Assembly: GCF_011400295.1 (NCBI RefSeq)
Contig: NZ_CP049859.1
Location: forward strand, 1,054,001 to 1,118,000
Direction of reading: 5' to 3'
Source: Erysipelothrix sp. HDW6A
Lineage (GTDB): Bacteria > Bacillota_I > Bacilli_A > Erysipelotrichales > Erysipelotrichaceae
DNA length: 64,000 nucleotides
The notes beneath the pieces were generated by a model, which saw nothing but the letters and a program-made list of their open reading frames with translations, made no database searches and had not been told where the DNA came from. Position 1 is the stretch's first letter, and every line of letters starts with the position of its first letter. Both the position numbers and the translations under genes were made by a program. Shown piece by piece: positions 47,441 through 55,536 of this stretch.

Positions 47441-47487
47441 TTGGAGTGAGATTTGTTACAATTGATTTAGAAATTTGAGGTGCGTGT

Positions 47488-48012
47488 ATGATGAAAAAAT
47501 CAATAACAATGCTTGTAGCTCTTTGTGTAGTTGGGGTTATCGGACTTATCGTATACAGTCTGAATAGTCTTGAACCAACATTTCATGACGAACCAGTAGC
47601 AAAAAAGCAAACACATAATATCGTATTAAGTGACAGCATATATTTTGAACACAAAGTAGATTACAGTGGTGAAAATGAAACGAGAAGTGTCTTGCAGAGA
47701 GTGGTCGATGAAGAAAAGTCGTCAATCCCTAGCACGGCAGTATTTAGATTCAAAAGTTTAGATACAAATGATTTTTCTTTTCAATATCATGGGCGTGCAA
47801 AAGACTTGGGTTGGGAAGAAAAATTTGATGCAATTCCTTCGTTTTACTACACTGCAACCACAGGAGAAAACTTCCAGGAACTAATACATGGTAACGCTGA
47901 TAAAAATGTTGCTCCAATAATTCCAAAAAAGGGGATTATTACAATGATAACGCCAAGTTATGAAGTAGATATTGACGTTGAATACGTCGTTATTGCTGTA
48001 AGGCCAAGTTAA
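47488..48012 (+). CDS. Unknown protein with N-terminal membrane anchor
   Basis: 174 residues. One hydrophobic helix at ~7-25 without a lipobox, then a soluble, mostly beta-type extracytoplasmic part (e.g. STAVFRFKSLDTNDFSFQYHG). I recognise no family. Ends 13 bases before the next unknown gene, so they may be co-transcribed. The predicted helix suggests an exported, membrane-tethered protein. Confidence 0.6.
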   Translation: MMKKSITMLVALCVVGVIGLIVYSLNSLEPTFHDEPVAKKQTHNIVLSDSIYFEHKVDYSGENETRSVLQRVVDEEKSSIPSTAVFRFKSLDTNDFSFQYHGRAKDLGWEEKFDAIPSFYYTATTGENFQELIHGNADKNVAPIIPKKGIITMITPSYEVDIDVEYVVIAVRPS

Positions 48013-48025
48013 TATACGGAAAGAA

Positions 48026-48394
48026 ATGGATAAAATTATGAGGCATATGTCAGATACAGAAACTATTATTATTTTAGAATCAACAATAAATAATTGCGAG
48101 AAGATGATTGTGAAATTTGATAGTGGCACATCACAGCACTCGTTATTAAAAAATCGTATTAAAGCACTATTGATATCAAAGTATGTAGTCACAAAAGATT
48201 CATTAATTTCTGACTACACTACTCAAGACATCCAATCTGCTCTTGTTCCACTGGATTCTATTCTTCACAAGACTACTAAAGCTATTGAGAAGCATGAAGA
48301 GGGTAGTAGAACGTATAAGCGATTAATACCAATGATTATGGCGATATCAGCCTCAAAACAAGCATTGCAAGACTATTTAGGTGAGAACAGGTAA
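48026..48394 (+). CDS. Unknown small helical protein
   Basis: 122 residues if ATG 48026 is used; ATG 48038 and 48047 (SDTETIIILE) are alternatives. Two helical segments with a repeated-looking pattern (NCEKMIVKFDSGTSQHSLLKNRIKALLISK and KTTKAIEKHEEGSRTYKRLIPMIMAISASK): each has K/E-x-x-x-x-x-GT/S-x-x-(H/Y)-x-x-L-x-x-(R/M)-I. This looks like an internal duplication. No known family recognised. Confidence 0.6.
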   Translation: MDKIMRHMSDTETIIILESTINNCEKMIVKFDSGTSQHSLLKNRIKALLISKYVVTKDSLISDYTTQDIQSALVPLDSILHKTTKAIEKHEEGSRTYKRLIPMIMAISASKQALQDYLGENR

Positions 48395-48427
48395 TATCTA
48401 ATATATAGAAACGAGGAGAGTTTATCT

Positions 48428-48880
48428 ATGAGAACTGAAGTTGTGACACTTACTAACATGTGCATGGTAGAAGATGGTGATAAAATGCTCGTGCTAAATA
48501 AAACAAGCGAAAACAATCCTGAGTATGTTGGACTCACGTTTCCTGGCGGTCATATTGAAAGAGAAGAATCATTGATTGATTCAGCCATTAGAGAAGTTAA
48601 AGAAGAAACTGGTTTAGATATTGATGATGTTGTTTTGTGTGGTGTTAAGCATTTTCCCACAGAGGAAGGTCGCTATATTGTGTTCTTTTTTAAGACAAGT
48701 ACGTTCTCAGGAACCCTCAAATCTTCTAGAGAAGGCGAAGTCTTTTGGATCAATAAAGATGAGCTTACTAATTATAAATTATCTGTTGATTTTGAAGAAA
48801 TGGTTAGTATATTCCTAGGGGAAAAATCAGAGTTCTATTACTATTTAGAAGATCAAGAGTGGAAATATAAGATTAAGTAA
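48428..48880 (+). CDS. NUDIX hydrolase (8-oxo-dGTPase-like)
   Basis: 150 residues. The NUDIX box is complete: GGHIEREESLIDSAIREVKEETGL (written in parts: G-x5-E-x7-REVKEETGL, ~38-61). It resembles MutT/YtkD-like phosphatases of Bacillota that start with TLTNMCMVEDGDKMLVLNK. Substrate not certain; oxidised nucleotides or another nucleoside diphosphate derivative are possible. AGGAG lies before the ATG. Confidence 0.88.
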   Translation: MRTEVVTLTNMCMVEDGDKMLVLNKTSENNPEYVGLTFPGGHIEREESLIDSAIREVKEETGLDIDDVVLCGVKHFPTEEGRYIVFFFKTSTFSGTLKSSREGEVFWINKDELTNYKLSVDFEEMVSIFLGEKSEFYYYLEDQEWKYKIK

Positions 48881-48963
48881 CGATTCATATGTAGCGAGCA
48901 ATACTTCGAAATGATATTAATAATTATCGAATTTAGTGATTAGAATCGTCTTGAAAATTATGA

Positions 48964-48969
48964 TATAAT
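48964..48969 (+). promoter_or_regulatory. Upstream extended -10 promoter of infC operon
   Basis: TATAAT preceded by TGA; a possible first promoter, ~45 bases before the better one at 49009. Confidence 0.4.
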
Positions 48970-49008
48970 CTAGAAGCGGTAATTATTAATAAATAGTAGT
49001 TCTAACCT

Positions 49009-49038
49009 TTGACATAGGGAGACTTGCTATGCTATAAT
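49009..49038 (+). promoter_or_regulatory. Main promoter of infC-rpmI-rplT
   Basis: TTGACA (49009-49014) and TATAAT (49033-49038), 18-base spacer, with TGC before the -10. Confidence 0.85.
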
Positions 49039-49044
49039 AACCAA

Positions 49045-49158
49045 GCAATAAGAAAGTAGAAGCACTCTTCTCACCTGATAATTAATGATTATAGGTAAAC
49101 GCTTAGATAACTTTATTAAGCCTTTGAGTGTGTTCAACGTAATTGTACACACTTTTTT
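49045..49158 (+). ncRNA. infC operon leader (L20-type attenuator candidate)
   Basis: The ~140-base leader has a hairpin CCT(G)ATAAT/ATTATAGG at 49074-49095 and ends in a terminator at 49127-49158 placed just before infC. In Bacillus this operon is attenuated by L20 binding to such a leader. Binding here is inference from layout. Confidence 0.65.
49127..49158 (+). terminator. Leader terminator before infC
   Basis: AGTGTGT (49127-49133) and ACACACT (49147-49153), with an inner CAA/TTG pair, followed by a T-run. It lies before the gene, so it is an attenuator and not the end of the NUDIX transcript only. Confidence 0.8.
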
Positions 49159-49186
49159 ATTGTAATTCACATGGGAGGTGAAGAAT

Positions 49187-49729
49187 ATTAGTCGAAGAAT
49201 GGGTCCAGATAATCGAAAACAAAACGAGGATTTGGTAAACGAGGCAATTCGATTTAAAGAATTACTTGTTATCGGTCCTGAAGGAGAACAACTTGGAATC
49301 CTTACACGTAGAGATGCTTTAGAAAAAGCAAGTCAAGCAAATTTAGACTTAGTAGTCGTTGCTGCGAAGGGGAATCCACCAGTTGCAAAAATCCTAGATT
49401 ATGGACGTTATCGTTATGAGCAACAAAAGAAAGCCAAAGAAGCAAAACGTAACCAACATGTAACTCAAGTTAAACCATTGCGTTTATCTCCAGTTATTGA
49501 TCAACACGATTTTGAAACTAAACTTCGTCATGCACGTAAGTGGCTTGAAGAAGGTACAAAAGTTAAAGTCGATATGCGCTTCCGCGGTCGAATGATGACT
49601 CGTATTGATGTTGGTCGTAAAACAATGAATCGTTTTATTGAAGAATGTAGCGATCTCGGTTCGGTAGAAAAAGCACCGAAACTTGAGGGTAACACAATGT
49701 CCGTTGTTATTTCACCAAACAAAAATTAG
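49187..49729 (+). CDS. infC: Translation initiation factor IF-3, AUU start
   Basis: 180 residues. No ATG/GTG/TTG stands at proper spacing: the in-frame GTG at 49178 is within the GGGAGGTG Shine-Dalgarno. ATT at 49187, six bases after it, gives ISRRMGPDNRKQNEDLVNEAIR, the right N-terminus. AUU starts in infC are the known basis of IF-3 self-control. The body has VNEAIRFKELLVIGPEGEQLG and the C-terminal domain KVKVDMRFRGRMM. Confidence 0.95.
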   Translation: MSRRMGPDNRKQNEDLVNEAIRFKELLVIGPEGEQLGILTRRDALEKASQANLDLVVVAAKGNPPVAKILDYGRYRYEQQKKAKEAKRNQHVTQVKPLRLSPVIDQHDFETKLRHARKWLEEGTKVKVDMRFRGRMMTRIDVGRKTMNRFIEECSDLGSVEKAPKLEGNTMSVVISPNKN

Positions 49730-49750
49730 TTAATTGAAGGAGGGCGCATC

Positions 49751-49948
49751 ATGCCTAAAATGAAAACAAAACGTACGTTCGCAAAACGCGTTAAACGTAC
49801 CGGCACAGGAAATTTAAAAAGACAACAAGCATACGTATCTCACATGAAACGTCGTAAGACTACAAAACAAAACCGTCAATTACGTAAAGCGGTTCTTGTT
49901 TCGAAGAGTGATTACAAACGCGTAAAACACTTGTTACAAGGTTTCTAA
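49751..49948 (+). CDS. rpmI: 50S ribosomal protein L35
   Basis: 65 residues, very basic, [20 protein letters not shown] start and HLLQGF-type end, standard for L35. GGAGGG precedes the ATG. Between infC and rplT as in nearly all bacteria. Confidence 0.97.
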   Translation: MPKMKTKRTFAKRVKRTGTGNLKRQQAYVSHMKRRKTTKQNRQLRKAVLVSKSDYKRVKHLLQGF

Positions 49949-49961
49949 GGAGGAGTAAACT

Positions 49962-50321
49962 ATGCCAAGATCAACAACAGCAGTGGCGTCACGTGCACGT
50001 CGCAAACGAGTATTAAAACTCGCAAAGGGCTATTATGGCTCAAAACATACACTATACCGTACAGCTAACGAACAAGTTATGCGTTCACAACGTTATGCAT
50101 ACCGTGACCGTAAACAACTTAAACGTGAAATGCGTAAATTATGGATTACACGTATTAATGCTGCAGCACGTCTTAATGACATTAGCTACAGCCAATTAAT
50201 GTACGGATTACGTCTTGCAAACATTGAAATCAACCGTAAGATGTTATCAGAAATTGCAATTCATGATCCAAAAGGATTCGCAACATTAGTCACAAAAGCA
50301 CAAAAAGCTTTAGAAAAGTAA
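49962..50321 (+). CDS. rplT: 50S ribosomal protein L20
   Basis: 119 residues. Basic N-terminus [20 protein letters not shown] and the globular block [31 protein letters not shown] are typical. L20 is essential for 50S assembly and in Bacillus represses this operon through the leader. Confidence 0.97.
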   Translation: MPRSTTAVASRARRKRVLKLAKGYYGSKHTLYRTANEQVMRSQRYAYRDRKQLKREMRKLWITRINAAARLNDISYSQLMYGLRLANIEINRKMLSEIAIHDPKGFATLVTKAQKALEK

Positions 50322-50328
50322 TTAGCTT

Positions 50329-50769
50329 ATGACAGTGGATGCGCGTCAAGTTTTAAATGAACTGTTAGTGGATATTTTTAATCGTATTTTGATTATCGAA
50401 GAACGCTACCATCGAGTTCATGGAATTAAACTTTCAATGACCGAAGTTCACACACTTGAAGCCATTCAAAAGAGTGAATCTAAGATGATGAGTGATGTTG
50501 CGGCTCGATTAAGTATTACGCAAGGTACGCTTACAACAACCATTAATAGATTGACACACAAGGGGTATGTTTTTCGTGAAAAAGATCTAATAGATCGTCG
50601 TATCTTTAGACTGGGGCTCACGGAAAAAGGAGAAGCAGTCATGACTATTCACAACCAATTTCATGAAGAAATGGTTGATCGATTGTTATTACATATCGAT
50701 GATAGTAGTGATTTGTTACAAGCTGTAAGTCAAATCAATACATTCTTTAAAGATTTGTATGATATATAA
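50329..50769 (+). CDS. fabT: MarR-family fatty-acid regulator, FabT type
   Basis: 146 residues, winged helix-turn-helix. LLVDIFNRILIIEERYH at the N-terminus, LSMTEVHTLEAIQKSESKMMSDVAARLSITQGTLTTTINRLTHKGYVFREKDLIDRR (recognition helix and wing) and LTEKGEAVMTIHNQFHEEMVDRLL resemble streptococcal FabT closely. FabT represses type II fatty-acid genes with acyl-ACP as co-repressor. It lies 7 bases after rplT, far from the fab operon, but two FabT-type operators are present there. Its own promoter carries no operator that I can see. Confidence 0.82.
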   Translation: MTVDARQVLNELLVDIFNRILIIEERYHRVHGIKLSMTEVHTLEAIQKSESKMMSDVAARLSITQGTLTTTINRLTHKGYVFREKDLIDRRIFRLGLTEKGEAVMTIHNQFHEEMVDRLLLHIDDSSDLLQAVSQINTFFKDLYDI

Positions 50770-50778
50770 AATAATTCT

Positions 50779-50802
50779 AAAACCCACTCTATAGTGGGTT
50801 TT
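50779..50802 (+). terminator. Terminator after fabT-like gene
   Basis: AAAACCCACT pairs with AGTGGGTTTT over CTAT. Confidence 0.85.
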
Positions 50803-50847
50803 ATTGTATATTGAGAAGATTATTATTGTGTGCAACATACGTAAAAG

Positions 50848-50869
50848 AAAACCATCCGTAGATGGTTTT
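50848..50869 (-). terminator. Terminator of the choline-kinase-like gene
   Basis: AAAACCATC and GATGGTTTT pair over CGTA; on the minus strand the hairpin runs into TTTTCTTTT, just past the stop at 50873. Confidence 0.82.
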
Positions 50870-50872
50870 GTG

Positions 50873-51676
50873 CTATTTCAGATATGAATATTTGATGTCA
50901 GCTATTTCTTTGTAGATGCTCTCTTCGTACTTACTATACATCATTTGTGCCCAGGCACACCATAGCACATTAAGACCATTTTCAAAGATATCGAGTTTCT
51001 TTAGAAGCTTACCTTCTGGTATAAAGCCGTAATAACTCTTATAGAAGCGATTTCGATTAGGGGTATCCATGATGTTGTTTTCTGTTAAAAACGACATAAC
51101 GTCAAAGCAAGGGTCGTTATCGCATGCATATTCATAATCAATGAGATAGTTGCCTTCACTACCGAAGAGGAAATTACCTTCCACTAAATCGTTGTGACAT
51201 AAACACCAATTGCTACTTACAGATACTACATCATCGATATAGTGTTCATAAGGTGATAGGTCATGGATGAACTTAGTGATATGTTCATGATACTGTTCGT
51301 ATTGTTCTTTGATATTATAACGCTTCCCAGATTGAATAGTAGCGTGATGTAATCGTTTGATGAGATCTGCAGCATCTTCAATATAAGGCAGTTCAAATGT
51401 ATGAACATCATGAATGTACTGTGTTACTTTAAGTCCCGTATTTTCATTATAGAAATAAACAGGAACGTCAAGTTTGTAGGGTTCTAGTAGTTGAATAACT
51501 TTAGCCTCGTGCTTGTAGTCGAAAAAGACCTGGTTTTCAGGTTTAGGACAACGAACTACGCATTCACCATCTGCAGTTTCTACGTAATAGTTATCATTCG
51601 TGAGACCAGTTTCTATTTTTCGATAGCAAATTATCTCTTTATTTAAAATTTGTTGGAGTCTTTCTTTTCTTTTCAT
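50873..51676 (-). CDS. Choline/ethanolamine kinase-like phosphotransferase (LicA-like)
   Basis: 267 residues, APH/choline kinase fold. N-terminal GLTNDNYYVE (G-x-T-N-x-x-Y) nucleotide region, catalytic Brenner-type loop LCHNDLVEGNFLF (H-x-D-x4-N) and metal-binding LIDYEYA. This set is characteristic of LicA/choline kinases. In Gram-positives LicA feeds phosphorylcholine decoration of teichoic acid or capsule, but here no licBCD genes are nearby. Thiamine or other small alcohols remain possible. Convergent with fabT-like gene. Confidence 0.82.
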   Translation of the reverse strand: MKRKERLQQILNKEIICYRKIETGLTNDNYYVETADGECVVRCPKPENQVFFDYKHEAKVIQLLEPYKLDVPVYFYNENTGLKVTQYIHDVHTFELPYIEDAADLIKRLHHATIQSGKRYNIKEQYEQYHEHITKFIHDLSPYEHYIDDVVSVSSNWCLCHNDLVEGNFLFGSEGNYLIDYEYACDNDPCFDVMSFLTENNIMDTPNRNRFYKSYYGFIPEGKLLKKLDIFENGLNVLWCAWAQMMYSKYEESIYKEIADIKYSYLK

Positions 51677-51728
51677 AGTGAAATTATACCATAAGTGATA
51701 TAATTTCTAATGATTAGGAGTGAATTTT

Positions 51729-52319
51729 ATGAAATTACTTATCGCGAGTCATAATAAAAATAAAATTAAAGAATTTAAAGAAATATTAGAACCACTTGGC
51801 TACACTGTTTTAAGTGCGGGCGACTTTGATATTAATATTGATGATGTTGAAGAAACTGAGTCTACATTTGAAGGAAATGCGCTCTTAAAAGCACGGTATC
51901 TTTTTGAAAAGACAGGTTTAGCGAGTATCTCAGATGATTCCGGTCTTACGATTCCTGCACTTCCTGATATCTTGGGAGTGTACTCAGCTCGTTTTATGGG
52001 ATCTGACACTGATTATACAGTTAAGAATCATGCAGTCATTGATTTACTGAAAGACAAAGAAGATAGAAGTGCATACTTTACAAGTGCGATAGCCCTAGTA
52101 GGTCCAACGGAAGAAAAAACGTTTGTGGGACGTATTGATGGTACGATTACTGATGAGATTCGTGGAGTTGGTGGATTTGGATACGATCCGATCTTCTTAC
52201 CTGATGGGTATGAAGAAACGTTTGGTGAACTTGGACCAGAAATTAAAAACACCATATCACACAGATTTAGAGCTTTAGAAAAACTCATTCATTATCTTAG
52301 AGAGGTAGCTAATGCGTAA
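51729..52319 (+). CDS. rdgB: Non-canonical purine NTP pyrophosphatase (RdgB/HAM1)
   Basis: 196 residues from ATG 51729 with TAGGAGTGA upstream. LLIASHNKNKIKEFKEIL (S/T-x-N-x-x-K), DDSGL and GVGGFGYDPIFLPDG are diagnostic. Hydrolyses XTP, ITP and dITP to protect DNA. Overlaps the next gene by 8 bases. Confidence 0.96.
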   Translation: MKLLIASHNKNKIKEFKEILEPLGYTVLSAGDFDINIDDVEETESTFEGNALLKARYLFEKTGLASISDDSGLTIPALPDILGVYSARFMGSDTDYTVKNHAVIDLLKDKEDRSAYFTSAIALVGPTEEKTFVGRIDGTITDEIRGVGGFGYDPIFLPDGYEETFGELGPEIKNTISHRFRALEKLIHYLREVANA

Positions 52320-53007
52320 ATTCTTATATTCTATTAGCGTTATGCTTTTCATTGTCAATTTGATGATTTCATCCATACTAGGGTTATCATTTAGACGACC
52401 ATACTATGCACATATGTATCATCGTCTTGATACTGCACAAACTATAGGAATAACATCAGATGAGTTACATCAAGCGACAGATGTTCTTTTGGATTATATT
52501 AAGGGTGAAAGAGATACTCTCGATATGACTGTTGTGGTTAACGGAAGAACTGTTGAGATGTTTAATCAAAGAGAAAAAGACCACATGGTTGATGTGAAAA
52601 ACTTATATCAAAATGTGTTAGTGTTTCAACGAGTATGTCTGATACTTATTAGTACGATGCTCTTGGTAAGTTTAGGTGTAGGGGATTATCTAAATCTTAA
52701 GCTTAATCGAGAATGTCTTAAAAATGCACTATCAATGATAGCTGTATTAGTTGTGGTGCTTGGTTTCTATGCTTTAATTGATTTCAATGGATTTTGGATT
52801 CAATTTCATGAGCTTGTTTTCACCAATGACTTATGGTTATTAGATCCAAGTCGTGACCGATTAATCATGATGGTACCAGAGCCATTCTTTAAGGGATTGG
52901 TCCATCGTATTATATTATCACTTGGTGGTATTCTTACTGTTTGTATTTCTATTTATTATTGGTTAGATCGGAGAGTTAAACGTTATGATTCACATCGTAC
53001 TGTATGA
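52312..53007 (+). CDS. TIGR01906-type (DUF1461) integral membrane protein
   Basis: 231 residues with helices at ~4-24, ~108-126, ~140-157 and ~199-220. After the first helix there is YAHMYHRLDTAQTIGITSDELHQATDVLLDYIKGE, and before the last one FHELVFTNDLWLLDPSRDRLIMMVPEPFF; both are hallmarks of the family. Function is unknown. Overlaps both rdgB and trmL. Confidence 0.88.
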   Translation: MRKFLYSISVMLFIVNLMISSILGLSFRRPYYAHMYHRLDTAQTIGITSDELHQATDVLLDYIKGERDTLDMTVVVNGRTVEMFNQREKDHMVDVKNLYQNVLVFQRVCLILISTMLLVSLGVGDYLNLKLNRECLKNALSMIAVLVVVLGFYALIDFNGFWIQFHELVFTNDLWLLDPSRDRLIMMVPEPFFKGLVHRIILSLGGILTVCISIYYWLDRRVKRYDSHRTV

Positions 53008-53494
53008 ACCAGAAATTCCTGAAAATACAGGAAATATTATGAGAACATGTGCTGCTAGTGGAGCAACATTACATTTAATTGAGCCACTAGGGTTTATCTG
53101 GGACGATAAGCGGGTTAAGCGTAGTGTCATGGATTATGACCAATATATGACTTTAGAGCGTCATATCGACTGGGAAAGCTTCCTTAAGACTGTGAAAGGT
53201 CCTATGTTCTTTTTAACTCGTTATGGAGAGTCGGTACATTCTGATTTTGATTACCAAAGTATTGATGAAGATATCTATCTAGTATTTGGTAAAGAAAGCA
53301 CCGGTATACCAAAAGAAATATTAAAAGAACACTTTGACCATGCTTTCCGAATCCCAATGTCTGAAAATGCACGAAGCATGAATTTAGCCAATACTGTAGC
53401 GATTGTTGTCTTTGAAGTCTTAAGACAGAAAAACTACGAAGGCTTATCACGGTATGAAGTACAAAAAGGAAAACATTACTTAAAGGACTTATAA
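52985..53494 (+). CDS. trmL: tRNA (cytidine/uridine-34-2'-O)-methyltransferase TrmL
   Basis: 169 residues, SPOUT fold. HIVLYEPEIPENTGNIMRTCAASG, LVFGKESTGIPKEIL and FRIPMSENARSMNLANTVAIVVFE are the three knot motifs of TrmL/YibK. Modifies the wobble base ribose of tRNA-Leu. Overlaps neighbours on both sides by a few bases. Confidence 0.95.
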   Translation: MIHIVLYEPEIPENTGNIMRTCAASGATLHLIEPLGFIWDDKRVKRSVMDYDQYMTLERHIDWESFLKTVKGPMFFLTRYGESVHSDFDYQSIDEDIYLVFGKESTGIPKEILKEHFDHAFRIPMSENARSMNLANTVAIVVFEVLRQKNYEGLSRYEVQKGKHYLKDL

Positions 53495-53985
53495 TGAACG
53501 AGAACCGTATAAGAAAACTTATCTTTGCCACTTTTGTAGTTTTCATGGTGTTCAGTTTTATTGAACTCTTTCAGTTTCATCTTGTACTAGTGAATACTCA
53601 TGACATTAGTAGTGCGATAAATATTCTTCACGACCAAGATGTGTGGATTGTTCATGTGTTTAGATTGTTTATGGGAAGTACATTCAGCTTTAAAACAATA
53701 TTCCTTGGACTACTATCAACGGTCTCCGTATCGTCAATATTTCTAGTGATAGTCATCAATATTGCCACCTATAAATCAGAATACTTCAAAAAAATATGGT
53801 TATTTCTCTTATTCTGGATTGTAGTTAATCTCTTACTTCTAGTAGGAACGGCTTATGTTTTCCAAATGCAAATGGTTGATACAGGATTTGGAATCGTTCA
53901 TGGAATAAGTTGGATCTGTCTTATTATCGATGGAATTGCTTCCATCCTTGGTGTTTATTACTTGCTGAGTGAAGTGGCTAAGTGA
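53494..53985 (+). CDS. Unknown four-helix membrane protein
   Basis: 163 residues: helices at ~8-32, ~66-90, ~99-121 and ~135-158. No motif recognised. Its ATG shares one base with the trmL stop, so it is in the same operon. Confidence 0.65.
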   Translation: MNENRIRKLIFATFVVFMVFSFIELFQFHLVLVNTHDISSAINILHDQDVWIVHVFRLFMGSTFSFKTIFLGLLSTVSVSSIFLVIVINIATYKSEYFKKIWLFLLFWIVVNLLLLVGTAYVFQMQMVDTGFGIVHGISWICLIIDGIASILGVYYLLSEVAK

Positions 53986-54014
53986 TTGAAACTCTGTTTT
54001 TTATTCTTTATAAT
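53986..54014 (+). promoter_or_regulatory. Promoter of the small-ORF/ridA operon
   Basis: TTGAAA (53986-53991) and TATAAT (54009-54014) with a 17-base spacer. Confidence 0.85.
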
Positions 54015-54032
54015 AGTTAAAGAGGTGATGTT

Positions 54033-54173
54033 ATGATAGAAAGTTACAACGACCTTGTGAGTATTGGTGTACTAATACTTATTATTCTTAGTTCTTCAAT
54101 TGGTTTTATTCGATTCAATTCTCGCACACGTAGACGTGAAGAAATGGACGAATACTATAGAGATTTACTATAG
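54033..54173 (+). CDS. Small single-pass membrane protein (46 aa)
   Basis: MIESYNDLV, then a hydrophobic helix (~9-27), then a charged tail RTRRREEMDEYYRDLL. AGAGGTGATG gives a good ribosome-binding site and the stop is part of the ridA Shine-Dalgarno (TAGGAGG), 9 bases before ridA. The strong promoter upstream supports real expression. Function unknown. Confidence 0.75.
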   Translation: MIESYNDLVSIGVLILIILSSSIGFIRFNSRTRRREEMDEYYRDLL

Positions 54174-54182
54174 GAGGAAAAT

Positions 54183-54617
54183 ATGAAAAGAGAGCAAATT
54201 ATCGTTGAGAATGGTCCTAAAGCAATTGGTCCATATTCTAGTGCTGTAAAAGTAGGGTCGATGGTGTTTGTTTCAGGTCAATTACCTGTTAAACAAGACG
54301 GAAGCCTTGTAAATGATGAAATTGGTATCCAAACGCGTCAAGTTATTGAAAATCTTGAATTAACATTAGAAGCAGCGGGATTAGGTTTAGAAAATGTCGT
54401 TAAAACGACAGTCTTTTTATCCGATTTTAATGATTTTGATAAAATGAATCAAATGTATGCATTGTATTTTATGCATCCATATCCAGCACGTGTTTGTGTT
54501 GAGGTAAGTAAGCTACCTAAGGGAAGTCGTGTAGAAATTGAAGCCATTGCTATGGAATATGATAGTGATGACCGTGAAGAACACGATGACTGTGGTGGAT
54601 CAGGGTGCGATGAATAA
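54183..54617 (+). CDS. ridA: RidA family enamine/imine deaminase with acidic Cys tail
   Basis: 144 residues. The body (~1-124) has KAIGPYSSAVKVGSMVFVSGQLPV, KTTVFLSDFNDFDKMN, YPARVCVEVSKLPKGSRVEIEAIA, including the Arg that binds the substrate carboxylate in PARVCVEV. Hydrolyses reactive 2-aminoacrylate. The last 20 residues are extra: an Asp/Glu-rich stretch and CGGSGC, not usual for RidA (~125 residues). Confidence 0.93.
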   Translation: MKREQIIVENGPKAIGPYSSAVKVGSMVFVSGQLPVKQDGSLVNDEIGIQTRQVIENLELTLEAAGLGLENVVKTTVFLSDFNDFDKMNQMYALYFMHPYPARVCVEVSKLPKGSRVEIEAIAMEYDSDDREEHDDCGGSGCDE

Positions 54618-54645
54618 AGTATTTTAAGAAGGAAATACAGATACT

Positions 54646-55506
54646 ATGAAAGTTCTTAGAGAGATTACAATTAAGCAAATCCTAGGCGTAAGCTTAGGTG
54701 CTTTATTTTCAGCGATGGCGATACGATTCTTTGTAAGGCCTGCTGATTTAGTGCCTGCGGGAGCAGGAGGGGTATCGATACTCCTTATTAAAGAATCGGC
54801 AAGAATCTTTAATTTAACCCTGAGTTATGGGGTTGTCTATCTATTAATTAATGCTGCAATTTTACTGCTCGTATATAAAAAATTAGGCAAGAAGTTTATT
54901 ACCTTGTCTTTTTTACATGTTGCATTAACCAGTTTATTAGTAGAAATTCTTCCTGGTTTTCAAATGACAAACGATAAAATTCTACTAGCAATTTTTGGTG
55001 GTGTTGTGAACGGTATTGGATCATCCCTTGCACTAAGAATGAATGGTTCGGCAGGTGGTACTGACTTTATTGCAATTTACTATTCAATGGTTAAAAACAA
55101 GCCAATGTGGGATAAAATCATGATGTTTAATATTGCCGTTCTAATGTACTCTGGATGGCGATATGATTGGAGTCTAGCACTCTATTCAATTATGTACCAA
55201 ATGGCTTCAACAAAGATCATTGAAACATACCATAATAGATATAAGCTCTCAAGCTTAAGTATTATTACATCACATCCAGATGCGGTAACAGAAAAAGTGC
55301 TTCAAATAACGCGTCATGGAATTACCAAACTTGATGGTATTGGAGTCTTTAAAAATAAATATAAAGCGTTTCTTTATATGGTTGTTAATGAATTTGAAGT
55401 CGGTCAAATTATTGGGGCAATCAAAGAAGCAGATCCGAAAGCATTTATTGAGATATCCTCAGTTGAAAGAATTGAAGGTAACTATCGCCAAAAACCACTA
55501 GAGTAA
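54646..55506 (+). CDS. YitT family membrane protein (DUF161 + DUF2179)
   Basis: 286 residues: five or six helices in ~10-190 with FVRPADLVPAGAGGVSILL and LRMNGSAGGTDFIAIYYS, then a cytoplasmic DUF2179 domain (~200-280) with a KLDGIGVFKNKYKAFLYMVVN block. Transport role of YitT proteins is not settled. Followed by a bidirectional hairpin. Confidence 0.9.
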   Translation: MKVLREITIKQILGVSLGALFSAMAIRFFVRPADLVPAGAGGVSILLIKESARIFNLTLSYGVVYLLINAAILLLVYKKLGKKFITLSFLHVALTSLLVEILPGFQMTNDKILLAIFGGVVNGIGSSLALRMNGSAGGTDFIAIYYSMVKNKPMWDKIMMFNIAVLMYSGWRYDWSLALYSIMYQMASTKIIETYHNRYKLSSLSIITSHPDAVTEKVLQITRHGITKLDGIGVFKNKYKAFLYMVVNEFEVGQIIGAIKEADPKAFIEISSVERIEGNYRQKPLE

Positions 55507-55509
55507 AAG

Positions 55510-55536
55510 AAAATCACGTTATTAGCGTGATTTTTT
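55510..55536. terminator. Terminator after the YitT gene, shared with the convergent gene
   Basis: AAAATCACG (55510-55518) pairs with CGTGATTTT (55526-55534) with T/A tracts on both sides. It overlaps the 3' end of the minus-strand gene. Confidence 0.82.

Noticed and set aside
53202..53546. 114-codon minus-strand frame within trmL
   Set aside because: Shadow of the conserved trmL sequence.
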